Shown here piece after piece: positions 26,355 to 39,439 of a stretch of 64,000 nt of DNA. The notes under the pieces are model-generated. The model was given only the letters and a program-made list of their open reading frames with translations. It was not told the origin of the DNA and did not search any database. This stretch comes from Paraburkholderia phenazinium (GTDB taxonomy: Bacteria > Pseudomonadota > Gammaproteobacteria > Burkholderiales > Burkholderiaceae), in NCBI RefSeq assembly GCF_900141745.1, contig NZ_FSRM01000001.1, positions 620,001 through 684,000 of the forward strand, given 5' to 3'. Both the position numbers and the translations under genes were made by a program. Numbering within the stretch: the first letter of the stretch is position 1; every line of letters begins with the position of its first letter.

Positions 26355-27467
26355 TCACGCGTTTGGCGCGGCTCCCGCTGCTCCGGCAGCGCGAATCGCG
26401 CGGCTGTGGCGATGGACTTCATCGACCAGTTCGGCGACGTTTTCCGGCGGCGTGAACTGCGAAATGCCATGACCAAGGTTGAAGACGTGGCCGGGATGAT
26501 TGCCGAAGCTGTCGAGTACCGCGCGCGCTTCGATACGAATCGCCGAGGGCGGCGCGAACAGCACCGACGGATCGATATTGCCTTGCAGGGCCACCCTACC
26601 GCCGACCCGCTCGCGGGCGCGGGCGAGATTCACCGTCCAGTCGAGGCCAACCGCGTCGACGCCGGTGGCCGCAATCTCGTCGAGCCACAAGCCGCCGCCC
26701 TTCGTGAAGGTGATGACCGGGACTTTCTCGCCGTCGTGATCGCGTTTGAGCTGGCTCACGACCTGCGCGATGTAGTGCAGTGAGAAACGTTGGTAGATGC
26801 CGTCGGCCAATGCTCCGCCCCAGGTGTCGAAAATCATCACCGCTTGCGCGCCGGCTTCGATCTGCGCGTTCAGGTAAGCGGCCACGGACCTGGCGTTCAC
26901 CTCCAGAATCCGGTGCATCAGATCTGGACGGGCGTACAGCATGGATTTCACTGTGCGGAAGTCGGCCGAGCCGCTGCCTTCGACCATGTAGCAGGCAAGC
27001 GTCCACGGGCTGCCGGAAAAGCCGATCAGCGGCACGCGCTGACGGCCTTGCGCATCCGTCAGCGCCTTGCGGATCTCGCTCACCGCGTCGGTCACGTAGC
27101 GCAGCGTGGCGCCGATATCCGGCACGGCGAGGCGCGCGACGTCGGCCTCAGTGCGCACAGGATGCGCAAAGCTGGGACCTTCGCCGGCCACGAACTCCAG
27201 CCCCAGGCCCATGGCGTCGGGCACCGTGAGAATGTCGGAGAACAGGATGGCCGCGTCGAGCGGATAGCGCTCGAGTGGCTGCAGCGTCACTTCAGTCGCG
27301 TACGCCGGGCTCTTCGCGAGGCCAAGAAAACTACCTGCACGAGCGCGCGTCGCGTTGTATTCCGGCAGGTACCGGCCGGCCTGACGCATCAGCCAGATCG
27401 GCGTGTAGTCGGTCGGCTGACGCAGCAGCGCGCGCAGGAAGGTGTCGTTGAGAAGGTTATGGGCCAC
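26355..27467 (-). CDS. hemE: Uroporphyrinogen decarboxylase
   Basis: 370 residues from a GTG at 27467, giving the N terminus (V/M)[14 protein letters not shown] seen in relatives. The frame extends to a TTG at 27488, but neither start has a clear ribosome site. It decarboxylates the four acetate side chains of uroporphyrinogen III to give coproporphyrinogen III in heme synthesis, in the cytosol. Signature segments are [15 protein letters not shown] near the N terminus (active-site Arg/Asp region), [34 protein letters not shown], and [16 protein letters not shown] at the C terminus. The barrel is complete. Confidence 0.96.
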   Translation of the reverse strand: MAHNLLNDTFLRALLRQPTDYTPIWLMRQAGRYLPEYNATRARAGSFLGLAKSPAYATEVTLQPLERYPLDAAILFSDILTVPDAMGLGLEFVAGEGPSFAHPVRTEADVARLAVPDIGATLRYVTDAVSEIRKALTDAQGRQRVPLIGFSGSPWTLACYMVEGSGSADFRTVKSMLYARPDLMHRILEVNARSVAAYLNAQIEAGAQAVMIFDTWGGALADGIYQRFSLHYIAQVVSQLKRDHDGEKVPVITFTKGGGLWLDEIAATGVDAVGLDWTVNLARARERVGGRVALQGNIDPSVLFAPPSAIRIEARAVLDSFGNHPGHVFNLGHGISQFTPPENVAELVDEVHRHSRAIRAAGAAGAAPNA

Positions 27468-27660
27468 GTTGCGTACGACTGAAGGCAAAGGGGCATTTTA
27501 CCGGACGCAGCGCGGCCGATCCCGCATCTTCGTTGATCGGGGCAATAACGGTCCGCTATGGCGTTGTCCCGCGACCGGCCGTCCGGCTAATGTTCAAGGG
27601 CGGACTGGCAGGCTATGATCAGCGGCCTTATGTGGCAATGACGGGATTCGAGGAGATCCG

Positions 27661-28482
27661 ATGAGAAAGGCAGCATGGATTCTGGCTTTGGCGTTGCTCG
27701 CTGGTGCAACCGGGACGGCGAACGCGCAGAGCGCGGCGGGCTCGGCCGCGACGGTTGGCGGCAACAGTACGTCCACAGCACCCTCGCGCCTCGACGAGAT
27801 TCTCGCGCGCGGTACGCTGCGCGCCTGCACGACCGGCGACTACCGGCCGTACTCCTTCTACAAGGGCGACGGGCAGTTCGAAGGAATCGACATCGACATG
27901 ACCGAATCGCTCGCGAAATCGCTGGGTGTGAAGGCTGAGTACATCAAAACGTCGTGGTCCAACCTGATGAACGACTTTGTGGCGAAGTGCGATATCGCTG
28001 TCGGTGGCGTCTCGCCATCGCTCGAACGGCAAAAGCGCGCGTTTTTCACCCGGCCGTATATGGTCGACGGCAAGACGCCGATCGTGCGCTGCGACGACGT
28101 GAACAAATATCAGACCGTCGCCGAGATCGATCAGCCCACGACCCGCGTCATCGTCAACCCCGGTGGTACAAACGAGCGCTTCGCGAGGCAGTTTTTCCCG
28201 CACGCGAACCTTACCGTGTATCCAGACAACGTGACGATCTTCAAACAGATCCTCGCCGGCAAGGCGGATGTGATGGTGACTGACGCGTCGGAAACGTTGC
28301 TGCAACAGAAACTCAACCCTGGCCTGTGCTCGGTTCACCCTGACAAGCCGTTCCAGTACGGAGAAAAGGCTTGGTTGCTGCCGCGCGGTGACGTGGTGTT
28401 CCAGCAATATGTCGACCAATGGTTGCATCTGGCGCAAGCTAGCGGCGAATACCAGGCAATCTCCGATAAGTGGTTGAAGTAG
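27661..28482 (+). CDS. pheC: Periplasmic cyclohexadienyl dehydratase (PheC-like)
   Basis: 273 residues with a signal peptide (MRKAAWILALALLAGAT, cleavage near NAQS). It has the solute-binding-protein fold but matches PheC cyclohexadienyl dehydratase instead of amino-acid receptors: LRACTTGDYRPYSF, KTSWSNLMNDF, VIVNPGGTNERFARQFF, VYPDNVTIFKQILAGKADVM, and QYVDQWLHLAQASG. The glutamate in VTDASETLLQQ aligns by eye with the catalytic Glu of the Pseudomonas enzyme (TDAIEARLQ). It would convert prephenate or arogenate to phenylpyruvate or phenylalanine in the periplasm. A specificity change back to amino-acid binding cannot be excluded without assay. Confidence 0.78.
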   Translation: MRKAAWILALALLAGATGTANAQSAAGSAATVGGNSTSTAPSRLDEILARGTLRACTTGDYRPYSFYKGDGQFEGIDIDMTESLAKSLGVKAEYIKTSWSNLMNDFVAKCDIAVGGVSPSLERQKRAFFTRPYMVDGKTPIVRCDDVNKYQTVAEIDQPTTRVIVNPGGTNERFARQFFPHANLTVYPDNVTIFKQILAGKADVMVTDASETLLQQKLNPGLCSVHPDKPFQYGEKAWLLPRGDVVFQQYVDQWLHLAQASGEYQAISDKWLK

Positions 28483-29160
28483 CGCGGTCCAATAAGCGGC
28501 GCGCATCGACACAATCCTGTAACCGCGTATCTGCACGTAAGTCGATAGGGAATTGCGCGATTGACACCCTCGGCTGCGCGGTCCGACCCGCGCAACGAGC
28601 CGGCCGGATTTGAGCGTGCGCCGCAGCGTTACAGGTGCGTTCATCACGCGGGCGCCAAGGTTAATGGCGCCGAATCGGCCATCTGGCCGCTATCCGGCGG
28701 GCGTGGCGCAACCCCGGCCGTGGTTTCATGCGGTGAAGTCTGAATCGGTTGCGCTGCACGGAGCGCCGCGGAAGCATCAATTGAACCCGAGTAATGATGG
28801 TCAAAGGCATCGGTAGAAATTACGTTTTAAACAGCTTTCAATGGCAATAAGACCCGCGAAGCCTTATCTGGCGGGCGTTACAACCTGAAACACTTTGTTA
28901 CCGTCATACCGGACTTATTCGCCCACAATGCTTTTCAACGGTTTCAACACGGATGTGGCTGGGTGCGTGGTGTGAGCGGATACGATGCACTTGCCGGTCG
29001 GCGTCACGCCGAAGCCCTGGAAAGGGGCATCCCTGCTGGGGCCGTGGTCGACGCGTAGAGCGTCCACCCAGTCGGTTCCTCCAATGGTCTCCTCGCGCTA
29101 ACCCCGTAGCGTGTGGTTTTTAGCGGGCTCCAGGCCCGCTTTTTTTTTGTTTAGCCAAAC
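28483..29160 (+). other. Gene-poor stretch ending in an orphan terminator; possible small RNA
   Basis: About 680 bases with no credible protein gene on either strand. The last 300 bases, from about 28830 to the terminator at 29122-29148, contain several short GC stems (for example CCCGC and GCGGG near 28856-28880). No gene precedes the terminator in the same direction for over 600 bases, so a non-coding transcript is possible. I could not match it to 6S, SRP RNA, tmRNA or RNase P RNA. Confidence 0.35.
29122..29148 (+). terminator. Strong plus-strand intrinsic terminator without a preceding gene
   Basis: Stem AGCGGGC (29122-29128) / GCCCGCT (29134-29140), loop TCCAG, followed by eight T. The nearest plus-strand gene ends more than 600 bases upstream. 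Confidence 0.9.
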
Positions 29161-29281
29161 GTTTGCGCGCTGCTCTGGTGAGCTCTGCCCGGGCTGCTGC
29201 TAGTCAGGTTTCGCGAACGGTTGCGCCTCCCCCCTCAAACACGGCGGCCCCACGACAACGCGTGGCGCCGCCGTTGTCGTT

Positions 29282-31012
29282 TCAGGCGGTCTTGTCTTCC
29301 CGGATCTTCAACTCCTCGATCATCCGTTCGCGCATCACGAATTTCTGTATCTTGCCGGTGACCGTCATCGGCAGCTCATCGACGAAGCGGATGTATTTCG
29401 GCACCTTGTAGTGGGCTATCTGGCCACGGCAAAACTCCCGCACTTCCTCGGCGCTCGCCTGTTCTCCGGCGCGCAGCACGATCCACGCGCACACTTCTTC
29501 CCCGTACTTCGCGTCCGGGACGCCAAACACCTGAACGCTCTGGATCTTCGGATGGCGGAACAGAAACTCTTCGATCTCGCGTGGGTAGATGTTCTCGCCG
29601 CCGCGAATCAGCATGTCCTTGAGGCGGCCGACGATATTGCAGTAACCGTCGGCGTCGAGCGTCGCCAGATCGCCGGTGTGCATCCAGCCGTCGACGATGC
29701 TTTCGTGCGTCTTCGCCTCCTCGCCCCAGTAGCCCTGCATCACCGAGTATCCCTTTGTACATAGCTCGCCGGTTTCGCCGACCGGAACGACGTTGCCCAG
29801 CGCGTCGATGATCTTGACTTCGAGATGCGGCTGGATACGCCCCACCGTCGAAGTCCGCTTGTCCAGCGGATCAGTCGTCGAACTCTGGAAAGAAACCGGA
29901 CTGGTTTCCGTCATGCCGTAGGCGATCGTGATTTCGGCCAGATGCATCTTCGACACGACCTTCTTCATGGTCTCGATCGGGCATGGCGAGCCGGCCATGA
30001 TGCCGGTCCGCAGACGCGTAAGATCAAAACGCGCGAACTCCGGATGATCCAGTTCTGCGATGAACATGGTGGGAACGCCATGCAACGCCGTGCATCTTTC
30101 TTCGGCGACGGCTGCGAGTGTCGCAGCCGGATCGAAGGCTTCACCGGGAAAGACCATGTTCGCGCCGACCGACACGCAGGCCAGCACCGCCAGCACCATG
30201 CCGAAGCAGTGATAGAGCGGCACGGGAATGCAAAGGCCGTCCTCTTCCGAGAGCTCCATCGCCATTGCAATATAGCGCGCGTTGTTGACGACGTTGCGGT
30301 GCGTGAGCGTGGCTCCCTTCGGGTTGCCGGTCGTGCCGCTGGTGAACTGGATGTTGATTGGATCGTCCGCGGACAAGGTGGCATCGATCGCATCCAGTTT
30401 TACGGAGTCGAGCGTGGCGCGGCCCTGCTCGATCACGTCGGAGAAACTCAGCATGCCCGGCGTGCCCTGGTCGCACATGCGGATCACGACACGCAACTCC
30501 GGCAAACGCACCGCACGCAGATTGCCGGGAGCGTGCGTGGCAAGTTCGGGCGCCATCTCCTGCAGCATCTGCAGATACATCGACGACTTGAAACGTTCTG
30601 CGGCGATGATGGCCTTGCATCCGACCTTGTTTAGCGCGTACTCGAGTTCGGCCAGCCGGTATGCGGGATTGATATTGACCAGCACGGCCCCGATGCGCGC
30701 CGTCGCGAATTGCGTGAGTAACCACTCGACCCGGTTCGGCGACCAGATGCCGACACGGTCGCCTTTGCCGATGCCCAGTGCGAGCAAACCGGCTGCGAGC
30801 ACGTCGACCTCTTGCGCGAAAACCGCCCACGTCCAGCGGATGCCCTGCTCGCGGAACACCACGGCAGGTCGGCCGGCGAAGCGGCGCGCCGTGTCGCGCA
30901 GGAATCGTCCGACCGTCGCGTCGCTCAGCGGGATATCGGTCGAACCACGGACGTAGGAGAGCCCGTTCATTGGCTTGATGAGTGCGGCTCGACCTGACGC
31001 TTGCGTTGCCAT
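29282..31012 (-). CDS. AMP-binding acyl-CoA ligase
   Basis: 576 residues of the ANL superfamily. It activates a carboxylic acid, probably a fatty acid, as acyl-AMP and then acyl-CoA. Motifs: P-loop [18 protein letters not shown] (A3), [23 protein letters not shown] (A5), [15 protein letters not shown] (A7), [20 protein letters not shown] (A8 hinge), and the catalytic lysine in [15 protein letters not shown] (A10). The closest general class is medium/long-chain fatty-acyl-CoA synthetase, but the acid cannot be deduced. ACGGAGACAAC precedes the ATG. A 9-bp inverted repeat (ACGACAACG at 29252-29260 with CGTTGTCGT at 29272-29280) directly follows the stop codon. Confidence 0.92.
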   Translation of the reverse strand: MATQASGRAALIKPMNGLSYVRGSTDIPLSDATVGRFLRDTARRFAGRPAVVFREQGIRWTWAVFAQEVDVLAAGLLALGIGKGDRVGIWSPNRVEWLLTQFATARIGAVLVNINPAYRLAELEYALNKVGCKAIIAAERFKSSMYLQMLQEMAPELATHAPGNLRAVRLPELRVVIRMCDQGTPGMLSFSDVIEQGRATLDSVKLDAIDATLSADDPINIQFTSGTTGNPKGATLTHRNVVNNARYIAMAMELSEEDGLCIPVPLYHCFGMVLAVLACVSVGANMVFPGEAFDPAATLAAVAEERCTALHGVPTMFIAELDHPEFARFDLTRLRTGIMAGSPCPIETMKKVVSKMHLAEITIAYGMTETSPVSFQSSTTDPLDKRTSTVGRIQPHLEVKIIDALGNVVPVGETGELCTKGYSVMQGYWGEEAKTHESIVDGWMHTGDLATLDADGYCNIVGRLKDMLIRGGENIYPREIEEFLFRHPKIQSVQVFGVPDAKYGEEVCAWIVLRAGEQASAEEVREFCRGQIAHYKVPKYIRFVDELPMTVTGKIQKFVMRERMIEELKIREDKTA

Positions 31013-31118
31013 GGCGTTGTCTCCGTGAACGGATGCTCGCTCTGTTATGCACCCCCATCAGGATTGCCGCTGCACGCGGGCCCGAGAGGGTCGGGAAATC
31101 TTCCGACGGCCTGGCGGT

Positions 31119-31148
31119 GTTTCTGCGATTTCTGCGATTTCTGCGAAT
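31119..31148. repeat. Short tandem repeat, TTTCTGCGA x3
   Basis: Three consecutive copies of the 9-mer TTTCTGCGA (the third runs into ATTG) in the roughly 300-base gap between the acyl-CoA ligase and the atp terminator. That gap otherwise holds no gene that I can support. The unit resembles a small variable-number repeat. Confidence 0.7.
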
Positions 31149-31268
31149 TGTTGCTGCCGATTGTGCCACCGGGGTATGTCCGCGCGGCATCAAGTGTTAC
31201 CCGCAGGCAAGCTCGTCGAGTCACGAGCCTGAGCTCGCTTCCCTTGCCGTAAACGTCAATCGCAGTCG

Positions 31269-31293
31269 AAAAAAAAGCAGCCTCTCGGCTGCT
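31269..31293 (-). terminator. Terminator of the atp operon
   Basis: On the minus strand AGCAGCC / GGCTGCT form a 7-bp stem with a four-base loop (31276-31293), followed by eight T. It lies 25 bases after the atpC stop. Confidence 0.93.
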
Positions 31294-31318
31294 TTTCCTT
31301 AATGCGCTTGCGGCTCGC

Positions 31319-31744
31319 TCAATTCTGACCACGCAACTTGCGCAGACGCTGGATCGCAGCGAGCTGTGCCGTCGCATACGCGAGCTCCGCCTGAGCGGTC
31401 GCGTATTCGAGGTTCGAGCCCGTGTTTTGCAGCGCTTCTTCTGCACGCTTGCGCGCGTCTTCGGCCTTAGCTTCGTCAAGATCCTTGCCGCGGATAGCGG
31501 TGTCGGCCAGAACCGTCACTGCACCCGGTTGAATCTCAAGAATGCCGCCGGCGACGAACACAAACTCTTCTTCGCCGTTTTCAGCTTCGATGCGCACTGC
31601 CCCCGGACGAATCCGCGTGATAAGCGGCGTGTGGCCCGGCAGAATGCCGAGTTCGCCCGCTTCGCCAGGCAGCGCCACGAATTTCGCCTGGCCCGAGAAG
31701 ATTTCCTCTTCCGCGCTGACGACGTCTACTTTAATGGTTGCCAT
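31319..31744 (-). CDS. atpC: ATP synthase epsilon subunit
   Basis: 141 residues. ATG 31744 ([15 protein letters not shown]) is chosen because CAGGAG lies upstream and it fits the family length. The frame is open further upstream only because it runs through the hairpin repeats. The N-terminal beta sandwich has [19 protein letters not shown]. The C-terminal helical hairpin is [13 protein letters not shown] and [15 protein letters not shown]. It belongs to the central stalk, couples rotation to Fo and inhibits ATP hydrolysis. Last gene of the operon, 200 bases after atpD because two hairpin repeats are inserted between. Confidence 0.97.
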   Translation of the reverse strand: MATIKVDVVSAEEEIFSGQAKFVALPGEAGELGILPGHTPLITRIRPGAVRIEAENGEEEFVFVAGGILEIQPGAVTVLADTAIRGKDLDEAKAEDARKRAEEALQNTGSNLEYATAQAELAYATAQLAAIQRLRKLRGQN

Positions 31745-31758
31745 ATCGACTCCTGTGC

Positions 31759-31850
31759 CGACCAAAGTTAGCGCCTTAGCGCTTACTTCGGTCCCATGCA
31801 AAGCTCGACGAGGGTAGCGCCTTGGCGCTCGCTCTCGTCCCATGCAAGGC
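31759..31850 (-). repeat. Two tandem start-proximal hairpin repeats before atpC
   Basis: Copies B (31759-31804) and C (31805-31850). Read on the minus strand each has GCATGGGAC, an arm with AGCGC, a short loop, and a second arm with GCGCT, ending in CG or GACC. The first ends about 15 bases before the atpC start codon. The orientation relative to the downstream gene is the same as in copies A, D and E. Confidence 0.8.
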
Positions 31851-31944
31851 GGGTTGAGCGTATTACGAGGCGCCGGTTTCGCAAAAGCTACCCTGAAGGT
31901 AGTACTTGCGGGCAAACCGGCGCCCGCTTCGTTACACCCGACCG

Positions 31945-33357
<1,413 letters not shown>

Positions 33358-33424
33358 TCAATTCTTCACTCGCGCAAAGGCGCAGTTTGTAGCGCTTGCC
33401 CTGAGGCGCGCCTGACCGTGATGG

Positions 33425-34309
33425 TCAGACCGCCGCAGCGCCGCCGACGATTTCCGACAGTTCTTTCGTGATCGCTGCCTGACGGCTCTTGTTGTACACG
33501 AGCTGCAGTTCGTTGATGACCGTCTTCGCGTTGTCCGAAGCGGCCTTCATTGCGACCATCCGTGCCGACTGCTCCGACGCCATGTTTTCCGCGACGGCCT
33601 GATAGACCAGCGCTTCCACATAACGCACGAGCAACTCGTCCACCACCGCCTGTGCGTCCGGCTCGTAGATGTAGTCCCACGACGTGTTCGGCGTCGTGCC
33701 CTCGTCTTCCTTGCGCTCGAACTGGTCTGCCGACAGCGGCAGCAGTTGCTCGATCACGGCTTCCTGCTTCATCGTATTGACGAAGCGCGTGTACGCCAGG
33801 TACACCGCCGAGATCTTGCCTTCCGAGTACATGTCGAGCTGCACTTTCACCGCGCCGATCAGCTTCTCGAGGTGCGGCGTGTCGCCCAGCGCCACCACGT
33901 TCGACGCGACCTTCGCACGCAGGCGGTTCAGAAAACCGAGGCCCTTGCCGCCGATCGCCGTTGCTTCGATCGTCTTGCCCTGGCCTTCCAGTTCCTTGAA
34001 CTTCTGCAGTGCGGCGCGCAGCACGTTCGTGTTCATACCACCACACAAACCCTTGTCGGTCGTGACGAGGATCATGCCGGCCGTCTTCGCGCCGTCGTTC
34101 GACACCATGAACGGGTGACGATACTCGGGGTTCGAACGGCTCATGTGCGCAGCGATGTCGCGGACCTTGTCGGCGTACGGGCGAGCAGCGCGCATGCGCT
34201 CCTGAGCGCGGCGCATCTTCGATGCGGCCACCATCTCCATCGCTTTCGTGATCTTGCGCGTGTTTTGCACGCTCTTGATCTTGCCGCGAATTTCCTTCAT
34301 TCCAGCCAT
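33425..34309 (-). CDS. atpG: ATP synthase gamma subunit
   Basis: 294 residues. It is the rotating shaft of F1. The N-terminal helix is [36 protein letters not shown] and the C-terminal helix has [36 protein letters not shown]. The middle domain has [27 protein letters not shown] precedes the ATG. About 190 bases separate it from atpA because two hairpin repeats are inserted, whereas most other atp gaps are short. Confidence 0.98.
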   Translation of the reverse strand: MAGMKEIRGKIKSVQNTRKITKAMEMVAASKMRRAQERMRAARPYADKVRDIAAHMSRSNPEYRHPFMVSNDGAKTAGMILVTTDKGLCGGMNTNVLRAALQKFKELEGQGKTIEATAIGGKGLGFLNRLRAKVASNVVALGDTPHLEKLIGAVKVQLDMYSEGKISAVYLAYTRFVNTMKQEAVIEQLLPLSADQFERKEDEGTTPNTSWDYIYEPDAQAVVDELLVRYVEALVYQAVAENMASEQSARMVAMKAASDNAKTVINELQLVYNKSRQAAITKELSEIVGGAAAV

Positions 34310-34323
34310 TGCTTGCTCCTTTG

Positions 34324-34417
34324 TCGGCCCGAGTTACCGCTTTAGCGGTTACTCGGGTCCCATGCAAAGCTTCGGCCCGAGTCAGCGCTTTAGCGTTACC
34401 CGGGTCCCATGCAAAGC
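34324..34417 (-). repeat. Two tandem start-proximal hairpin repeats before atpG
   Basis: Copies D (34324-34370) and E (34371-34417). Each ends with GGGTCCCATGCAAAGC on the plus strand and contains a palindromic core such as ACCGCTTTAGCGGT. They begin about 15 bases upstream of the atpG start and have the same orientation relative to the gene as copies A-C. Confidence 0.8.
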
Positions 34418-34496
34418 GATCGAAGCAGCGCGGGGGCATTCACATGCGGCCCGCGCCGCTTCAAGGTCCGTTTATGCCTTGCGGGTCACTCGCGGA

Positions 34497-36038
34497 TCAA
34501 TAAGCGCCGGACTTCTTGAAGTCTTTGACGGCCGTATGCAGCAGGCCTTCGTCGTCCTTCGAGAGTTCCTTGGTGTCTTCGATGCGCTTGATCAGGTCAG
34601 CGTGCTTCGACTTCAGGTAATCACGCAGGCCCTTTTCGAACGGCAGCACTTGCGCGACTTCCAGATCGTCCAGGTAACCGTTGTTCGCAGCGAACAGCGC
34701 GATTGCCAGTTCCCACACCTGCAGCGGCTGGTACTGCGGCTGCTTGAGCAGTTCCGTCACGCGGCGGCCGCGCTCCAGCTGCTTGCGGGTGGCTTCGTCG
34801 AGGTCCGATGCGAACTGCGCGAACGCAGCCAGCTCACGATACTGCGCCAGGTCGGTACGGATACCGCCCGACAGCTTCTTCACAACCTTCGTCTGAGCCG
34901 CACCGCCCACACGCGACACCGACACGCCGGCGTTAATTGCCGGGCGGATACCTGCGTTGAAGAGGTCGGTTTCCAGGAAGATCTGGCCGTCGGTAATCGA
35001 GATCACGTTCGTCGGAACGAAGGCGGTCACGTCGCCTGCCTGCGTTTCAATGACCGGCAGTGCTGTCAGCGAACCGCTCTTGCCCTTCACTTCACCGTTC
35101 GTGAACTTCTCGACGTACTCTTCCGAGACGCGAGCCGCACGTTCGAGCAGACGCGAGTGCAGATAGAACACGTCACCCGGGTAAGCTTCGCGGCCCGGCG
35201 GACGGCGCAGCAGCAGCGAGATCTGACGGTATGCCCAGGCTTGCTTGGTCAAGTCGTCATAAACGATCAGCGCGTCCTGACCGCGGTCGCGGAAGTATTC
35301 GCCCATCGAGCAGCCGGCGTACGGTGCGAGGTATTGCATCGCAGCCGATTCCGAAGCCGAAGCAGCGACCACGATGGTGTATTCCAGCGCGCCGGTTTCT
35401 TCGAGCTTGCGGACCACGTTCATGATCGACGAAGCCTTCTGGCCGATCGCGACGTAGATACAGAAGAGGTTCTTGCCCTTCTGGTTGATGATCGCGTCGA
35501 CAGCCACAGCCGTCTTGCCGCACTGGCGGTCGCCAATGATCAGCTCGCGCTGGCCACGGCCAACCGGCACCATGGCGTCGATCGACTTCAGGCCGGTCTG
35601 GACCGGCTCCGACACCGACTTACGCCAGATCACGCCCGGGGCAATCTTTTCGATTGCGTCGGTCTTCTTCGCGTTGATCGGGCCTTTGCCGTCGATCGGG
35701 TTGCCGAGTGCATCGACCACGCGGCCGAGCAGTTCCGGACCCACCGGCACTTCGAGAATGCGGCCCGTCGTCTTGACGATGTCGCCTTCCGAAATGTGTT
35801 CGTATTCACCCAGAATCACGGCGCCGACCGAGTCGCGCTCGAGGTTCAGCGCGAGACCGTAGGTGTTGCCCGGGAATTCGAGCATTTCGCCCTGCATCAC
35901 TTCCGACAGGCCGTGAATACGCACGATACCGTCGGTCACGGAGATCACGGTGCCCTGGTTGCGAACGTCTGCGCTCGCTTCAAGGCCCTGGATCCGGCTC
36001 TTGATCAGCTCGCTGATCTCAGAGGGATTGAGTTGCAT
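34497..36038 (-). CDS. atpA: ATP synthase alpha subunit
   Basis: 513 residues, the standard length. It is the regulatory nucleotide-binding subunit of F1. P-loop [16 protein letters not shown], then [63 protein letters not shown], and the arginine finger region [32 protein letters not shown] precedes the ATG. The 58-base gap to atpH contains a degenerate copy of the hairpin repeat core (CAGCGCCTTAGGCGCTT, about 36076-36092). Confidence 0.99.
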   Translation of the reverse strand: MQLNPSEISELIKSRIQGLEASADVRNQGTVISVTDGIVRIHGLSEVMQGEMLEFPGNTYGLALNLERDSVGAVILGEYEHISEGDIVKTTGRILEVPVGPELLGRVVDALGNPIDGKGPINAKKTDAIEKIAPGVIWRKSVSEPVQTGLKSIDAMVPVGRGQRELIIGDRQCGKTAVAVDAIINQKGKNLFCIYVAIGQKASSIMNVVRKLEETGALEYTIVVAASASESAAMQYLAPYAGCSMGEYFRDRGQDALIVYDDLTKQAWAYRQISLLLRRPPGREAYPGDVFYLHSRLLERAARVSEEYVEKFTNGEVKGKSGSLTALPVIETQAGDVTAFVPTNVISITDGQIFLETDLFNAGIRPAINAGVSVSRVGGAAQTKVVKKLSGGIRTDLAQYRELAAFAQFASDLDEATRKQLERGRRVTELLKQPQYQPLQVWELAIALFAANNGYLDDLEVAQVLPFEKGLRDYLKSKHADLIKRIEDTKELSKDDEGLLHTAVKDFKKSGAY

Positions 36039-36096
36039 TATTCGCTCCTGATAGTCAATTCTGTTGCGTGCCAGCCGCTTCAGCGCCTTAGGCGCT

Positions 36097-36636
36097 TCAG
36101 GCCGTCAGAGCCGTTTGCATGCTGGCAAGCCGCGCGCGGACCGAGGTATCGAGCACTTCATCGCCGACTGTCACGCGCACACCGCCGATCAGCGACGAGT
36201 CGACCTCGACCACCGGCTTCAGCTTGCGCTTGAACTTGCGTTCGAGACTGGCGACGAGTTCATCCAGCTGCGCGCCTTCGAGCGGGAATGCGCTGACGAT
36301 CAACGCATCAGCCGCTCCTTCGCGCGCGTTCTTCAACTCTTCGAACTGCGTGGCGATTTCCGGCAGCAGCGGCAGACGGTGGTTGTCCACCAGCATTTGC
36401 ACCAGATTCTTCGCTTGCGCGTTGTCCTTGAGCGGCGACTTGACCGCGGCCAGCAGCAGATCGCTGACCTGGGCGCGGCTTACTTTCGGGCTCGTGGCGA
36501 TCGACAGCACTTCGGGCAGATGCGCAACCTGTGCCAGCTCCTGCACGAACGTGGACCAGGCGGCGACGTCACCAGCTTCGGCCACGCCAAACAACGCTTC
36601 TGCATACGGACGGGCGATGGTTGCAAGTTCGGCCAT
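36097..36636 (-). CDS. atpH: ATP synthase delta subunit
   Basis: 179 residues. It links the top of F1 to the b-subunit stalk. The N-terminal six-helix domain begins [17 protein letters not shown], and the C-terminal part ends with [32 protein letters not shown], the classic delta/OSCP signature. It starts two bases after the atpF stop, indicating translational coupling. Confidence 0.98.
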   Translation of the reverse strand: MAELATIARPYAEALFGVAEAGDVAAWSTFVQELAQVAHLPEVLSIATSPKVSRAQVSDLLLAAVKSPLKDNAQAKNLVQMLVDNHRLPLLPEIATQFEELKNAREGAADALIVSAFPLEGAQLDELVASLERKFKRKLKPVVEVDSSLIGGVRVTVGDEVLDTSVRARLASMQTALTA

Positions 36637-36638
36637 GA

Positions 36639-37109
36639 TCAGAGCTCGGCTTTCAGTTGATTCAGCAGGTCAGCATGCGCTGCCTGGTCGACTTCGCGCT
36701 TCAGGATCTGTTCAGCGCCCTTGACCGCGAGAGCAGCGACTTCGCCGCGCAGCGCTTCGCGCGCCTTGACGACCTGTTGCTCCGCGTCCGCCTTCGCTTG
36801 CGCGAGGATACGAGCGGCTTCAGCTTGTGCCTGGGCCTTGATTTCGTCAGCCAGCGTCACTGCGCGCTTTTCGGCGTCAGCAATACGTTGCTGGCCGTCG
36901 TTGCGTGCCTGCGCCAGTTCCTGGTCGACGCGCTTGTGCGCGGCTTCCAGTTCTGCCTTGCCCTTCTCAGCAGCAGACAGACCTTCGGCGATCTTCTTCG
37001 CGCGCTCGTCGAGGGCGTTGATCAACGGCGGCCACACGAACTTCATCGTGAACCACGCGAGGATCAGGAACACGACCATTTGCGCAAACAGGGTTGCGTT
37101 GAGATTCAC
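36639..37109 (-). CDS. atpF: ATP synthase b subunit
   Basis: 156 residues. It has one N-terminal transmembrane helix ([23 protein letters not shown]) and a long charged coiled coil ([20 protein letters not shown] onward) forming the peripheral stalk that holds F1 against rotation. AAGGAAAC precedes the ATG. It sits between atpE and atpH in the usual order. Confidence 0.98.
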   Translation of the reverse strand: MNLNATLFAQMVVFLILAWFTMKFVWPPLINALDERAKKIAEGLSAAEKGKAELEAAHKRVDQELAQARNDGQQRIADAEKRAVTLADEIKAQAQAEAARILAQAKADAEQQVVKAREALRGEVAALAVKGAEQILKREVDQAAHADLLNQLKAEL

Positions 37110-37246
37110 GGTGTTTCCTTAAACGTTGCTAGTTCGGAAAGTGAAACGGCAAGGCGCTCATCGATTCTGTATTCGATCAGCGCCAAGTGCCCGTTCCGCC
37201 CTGCGCCTTCACCAGTTATAGCTCAGGCGCAAACTTCCGAGGAACC

Positions 37247-37564
<318 letters not shown>

Positions 37565-37610
37565 TTAAAAAACTAAAAAGCTAAGGCAATTCGTTGTTCG
37601 ACAGCGCAGG

Positions 37611-38546
<936 letters not shown>

Positions 38547-38616
38547 TCATGTCATACCCGCGCGCCTTTTTGCCGGCGCCGCGCGCCAGCCAGTATTTTT
38601 TGCGTTACTTCACCGC

Positions 38617-39159
38617 TCACCGCCAGGCAAGCGCGATCCAGTATGTCTTCAATGCAATGAGGTAAGTCACGAGCAGCGGCACCCAGCGTACGTCGTGATA
38701 CCAGAAAGCGATGGCTACAAACATCGCGATCGTTGTCCCCATCTTGAGCGCTTCGCCGATCATCCAGCTCATGACTGTTTCGGCGCCGCTCAGTGTTCTA
38801 AGGCGTGCCGCGAACATCGCGCCCGGCACCCAGCAGATCGCTCCCCCCAGGAACGCGGACAGCGCAGCAGCGCCCGGCGGCTTGTAGAACAGCCACCACA
38901 CCAGCGTAGCACCCAGGGACAAAACCATTTGCGCCGCCACGACCTTGAACGGCGTGACGCGCGATGGACGACTCACATTCGGACCGAACAGCTTCTCTGC
39001 TTCAGCCCGCGTGAGCGGAACGATATTGTTATCTTGCTGCTCGGCATCCCACGCGTCGTCATGCGTAACGTGCTGGCCGGACGTGGCGGAAAACGTGCGT
39101 TCTGCGCGGCCTTCGTCGCGCCGATTTTGGGGCGCTTGATTCGACGTTTTAAGCGCCAT
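38617..39159 (-). CDS. atpI: ATP synthase-associated protein I
   Basis: 180 residues. It has a long hydrophilic N-terminal tail (about 70 residues, more charged than usual), then four hydrophobic segments (FKVVAAQMVLSLGATLVWWLF, AFLGGAICWVPGAMFAAR, MIGEALKMGTTIAMFVAIAFW, LLVTYLIALKTYWIALAW). AtpI members help assemble the c ring. First gene of the atp operon, directly behind the promoter at 39238-39266. Confidence 0.93.
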   Translation of the reverse strand: MALKTSNQAPQNRRDEGRAERTFSATSGQHVTHDDAWDAEQQDNNIVPLTRAEAEKLFGPNVSRPSRVTPFKVVAAQMVLSLGATLVWWLFYKPPGAAALSAFLGGAICWVPGAMFAARLRTLSGAETVMSWMIGEALKMGTTIAMFVAIAFWYHDVRWVPLLVTYLIALKTYWIALAWR

Positions 39160-39237
39160 CGCAGTATTCCGGAAGTCTCGTGCCGCCCGTCAGCTTACGT
39201 GAAGATTACGGGGTTGTCGTGCAATTAAATCCGGGCG

Positions 39238-39266
39238 ATTGTAAGCGATAGTTGCAGGCAATTCAA
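39238..39266 (-). promoter_or_regulatory. Sigma70-type promoter of the atp operon
   Basis: On the minus strand TTGAAT (39266-39261), a 17-base spacer, and TACAAT (39243-39238). It predicts a transcript start near 39231 and a 5' leader of about 70 bases before atpI. Confidence 0.75.
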
Positions 39267-39439
39267 GACTTTAGGCCTTTCAATAAAGCGCGTGAAACGG
39301 CCCGCCATGATGCGGGAAATGGCGCTTCGGAGGTAGGACGACTCCAACTGTAAGGCTGTCGGGGGGCCACGAAAAATGCGGCTTGAATTGCGCTGATTGG
39401 CGGTGCGTTGGCTAGCATGTGGACGTCATGGCGTCCGTA

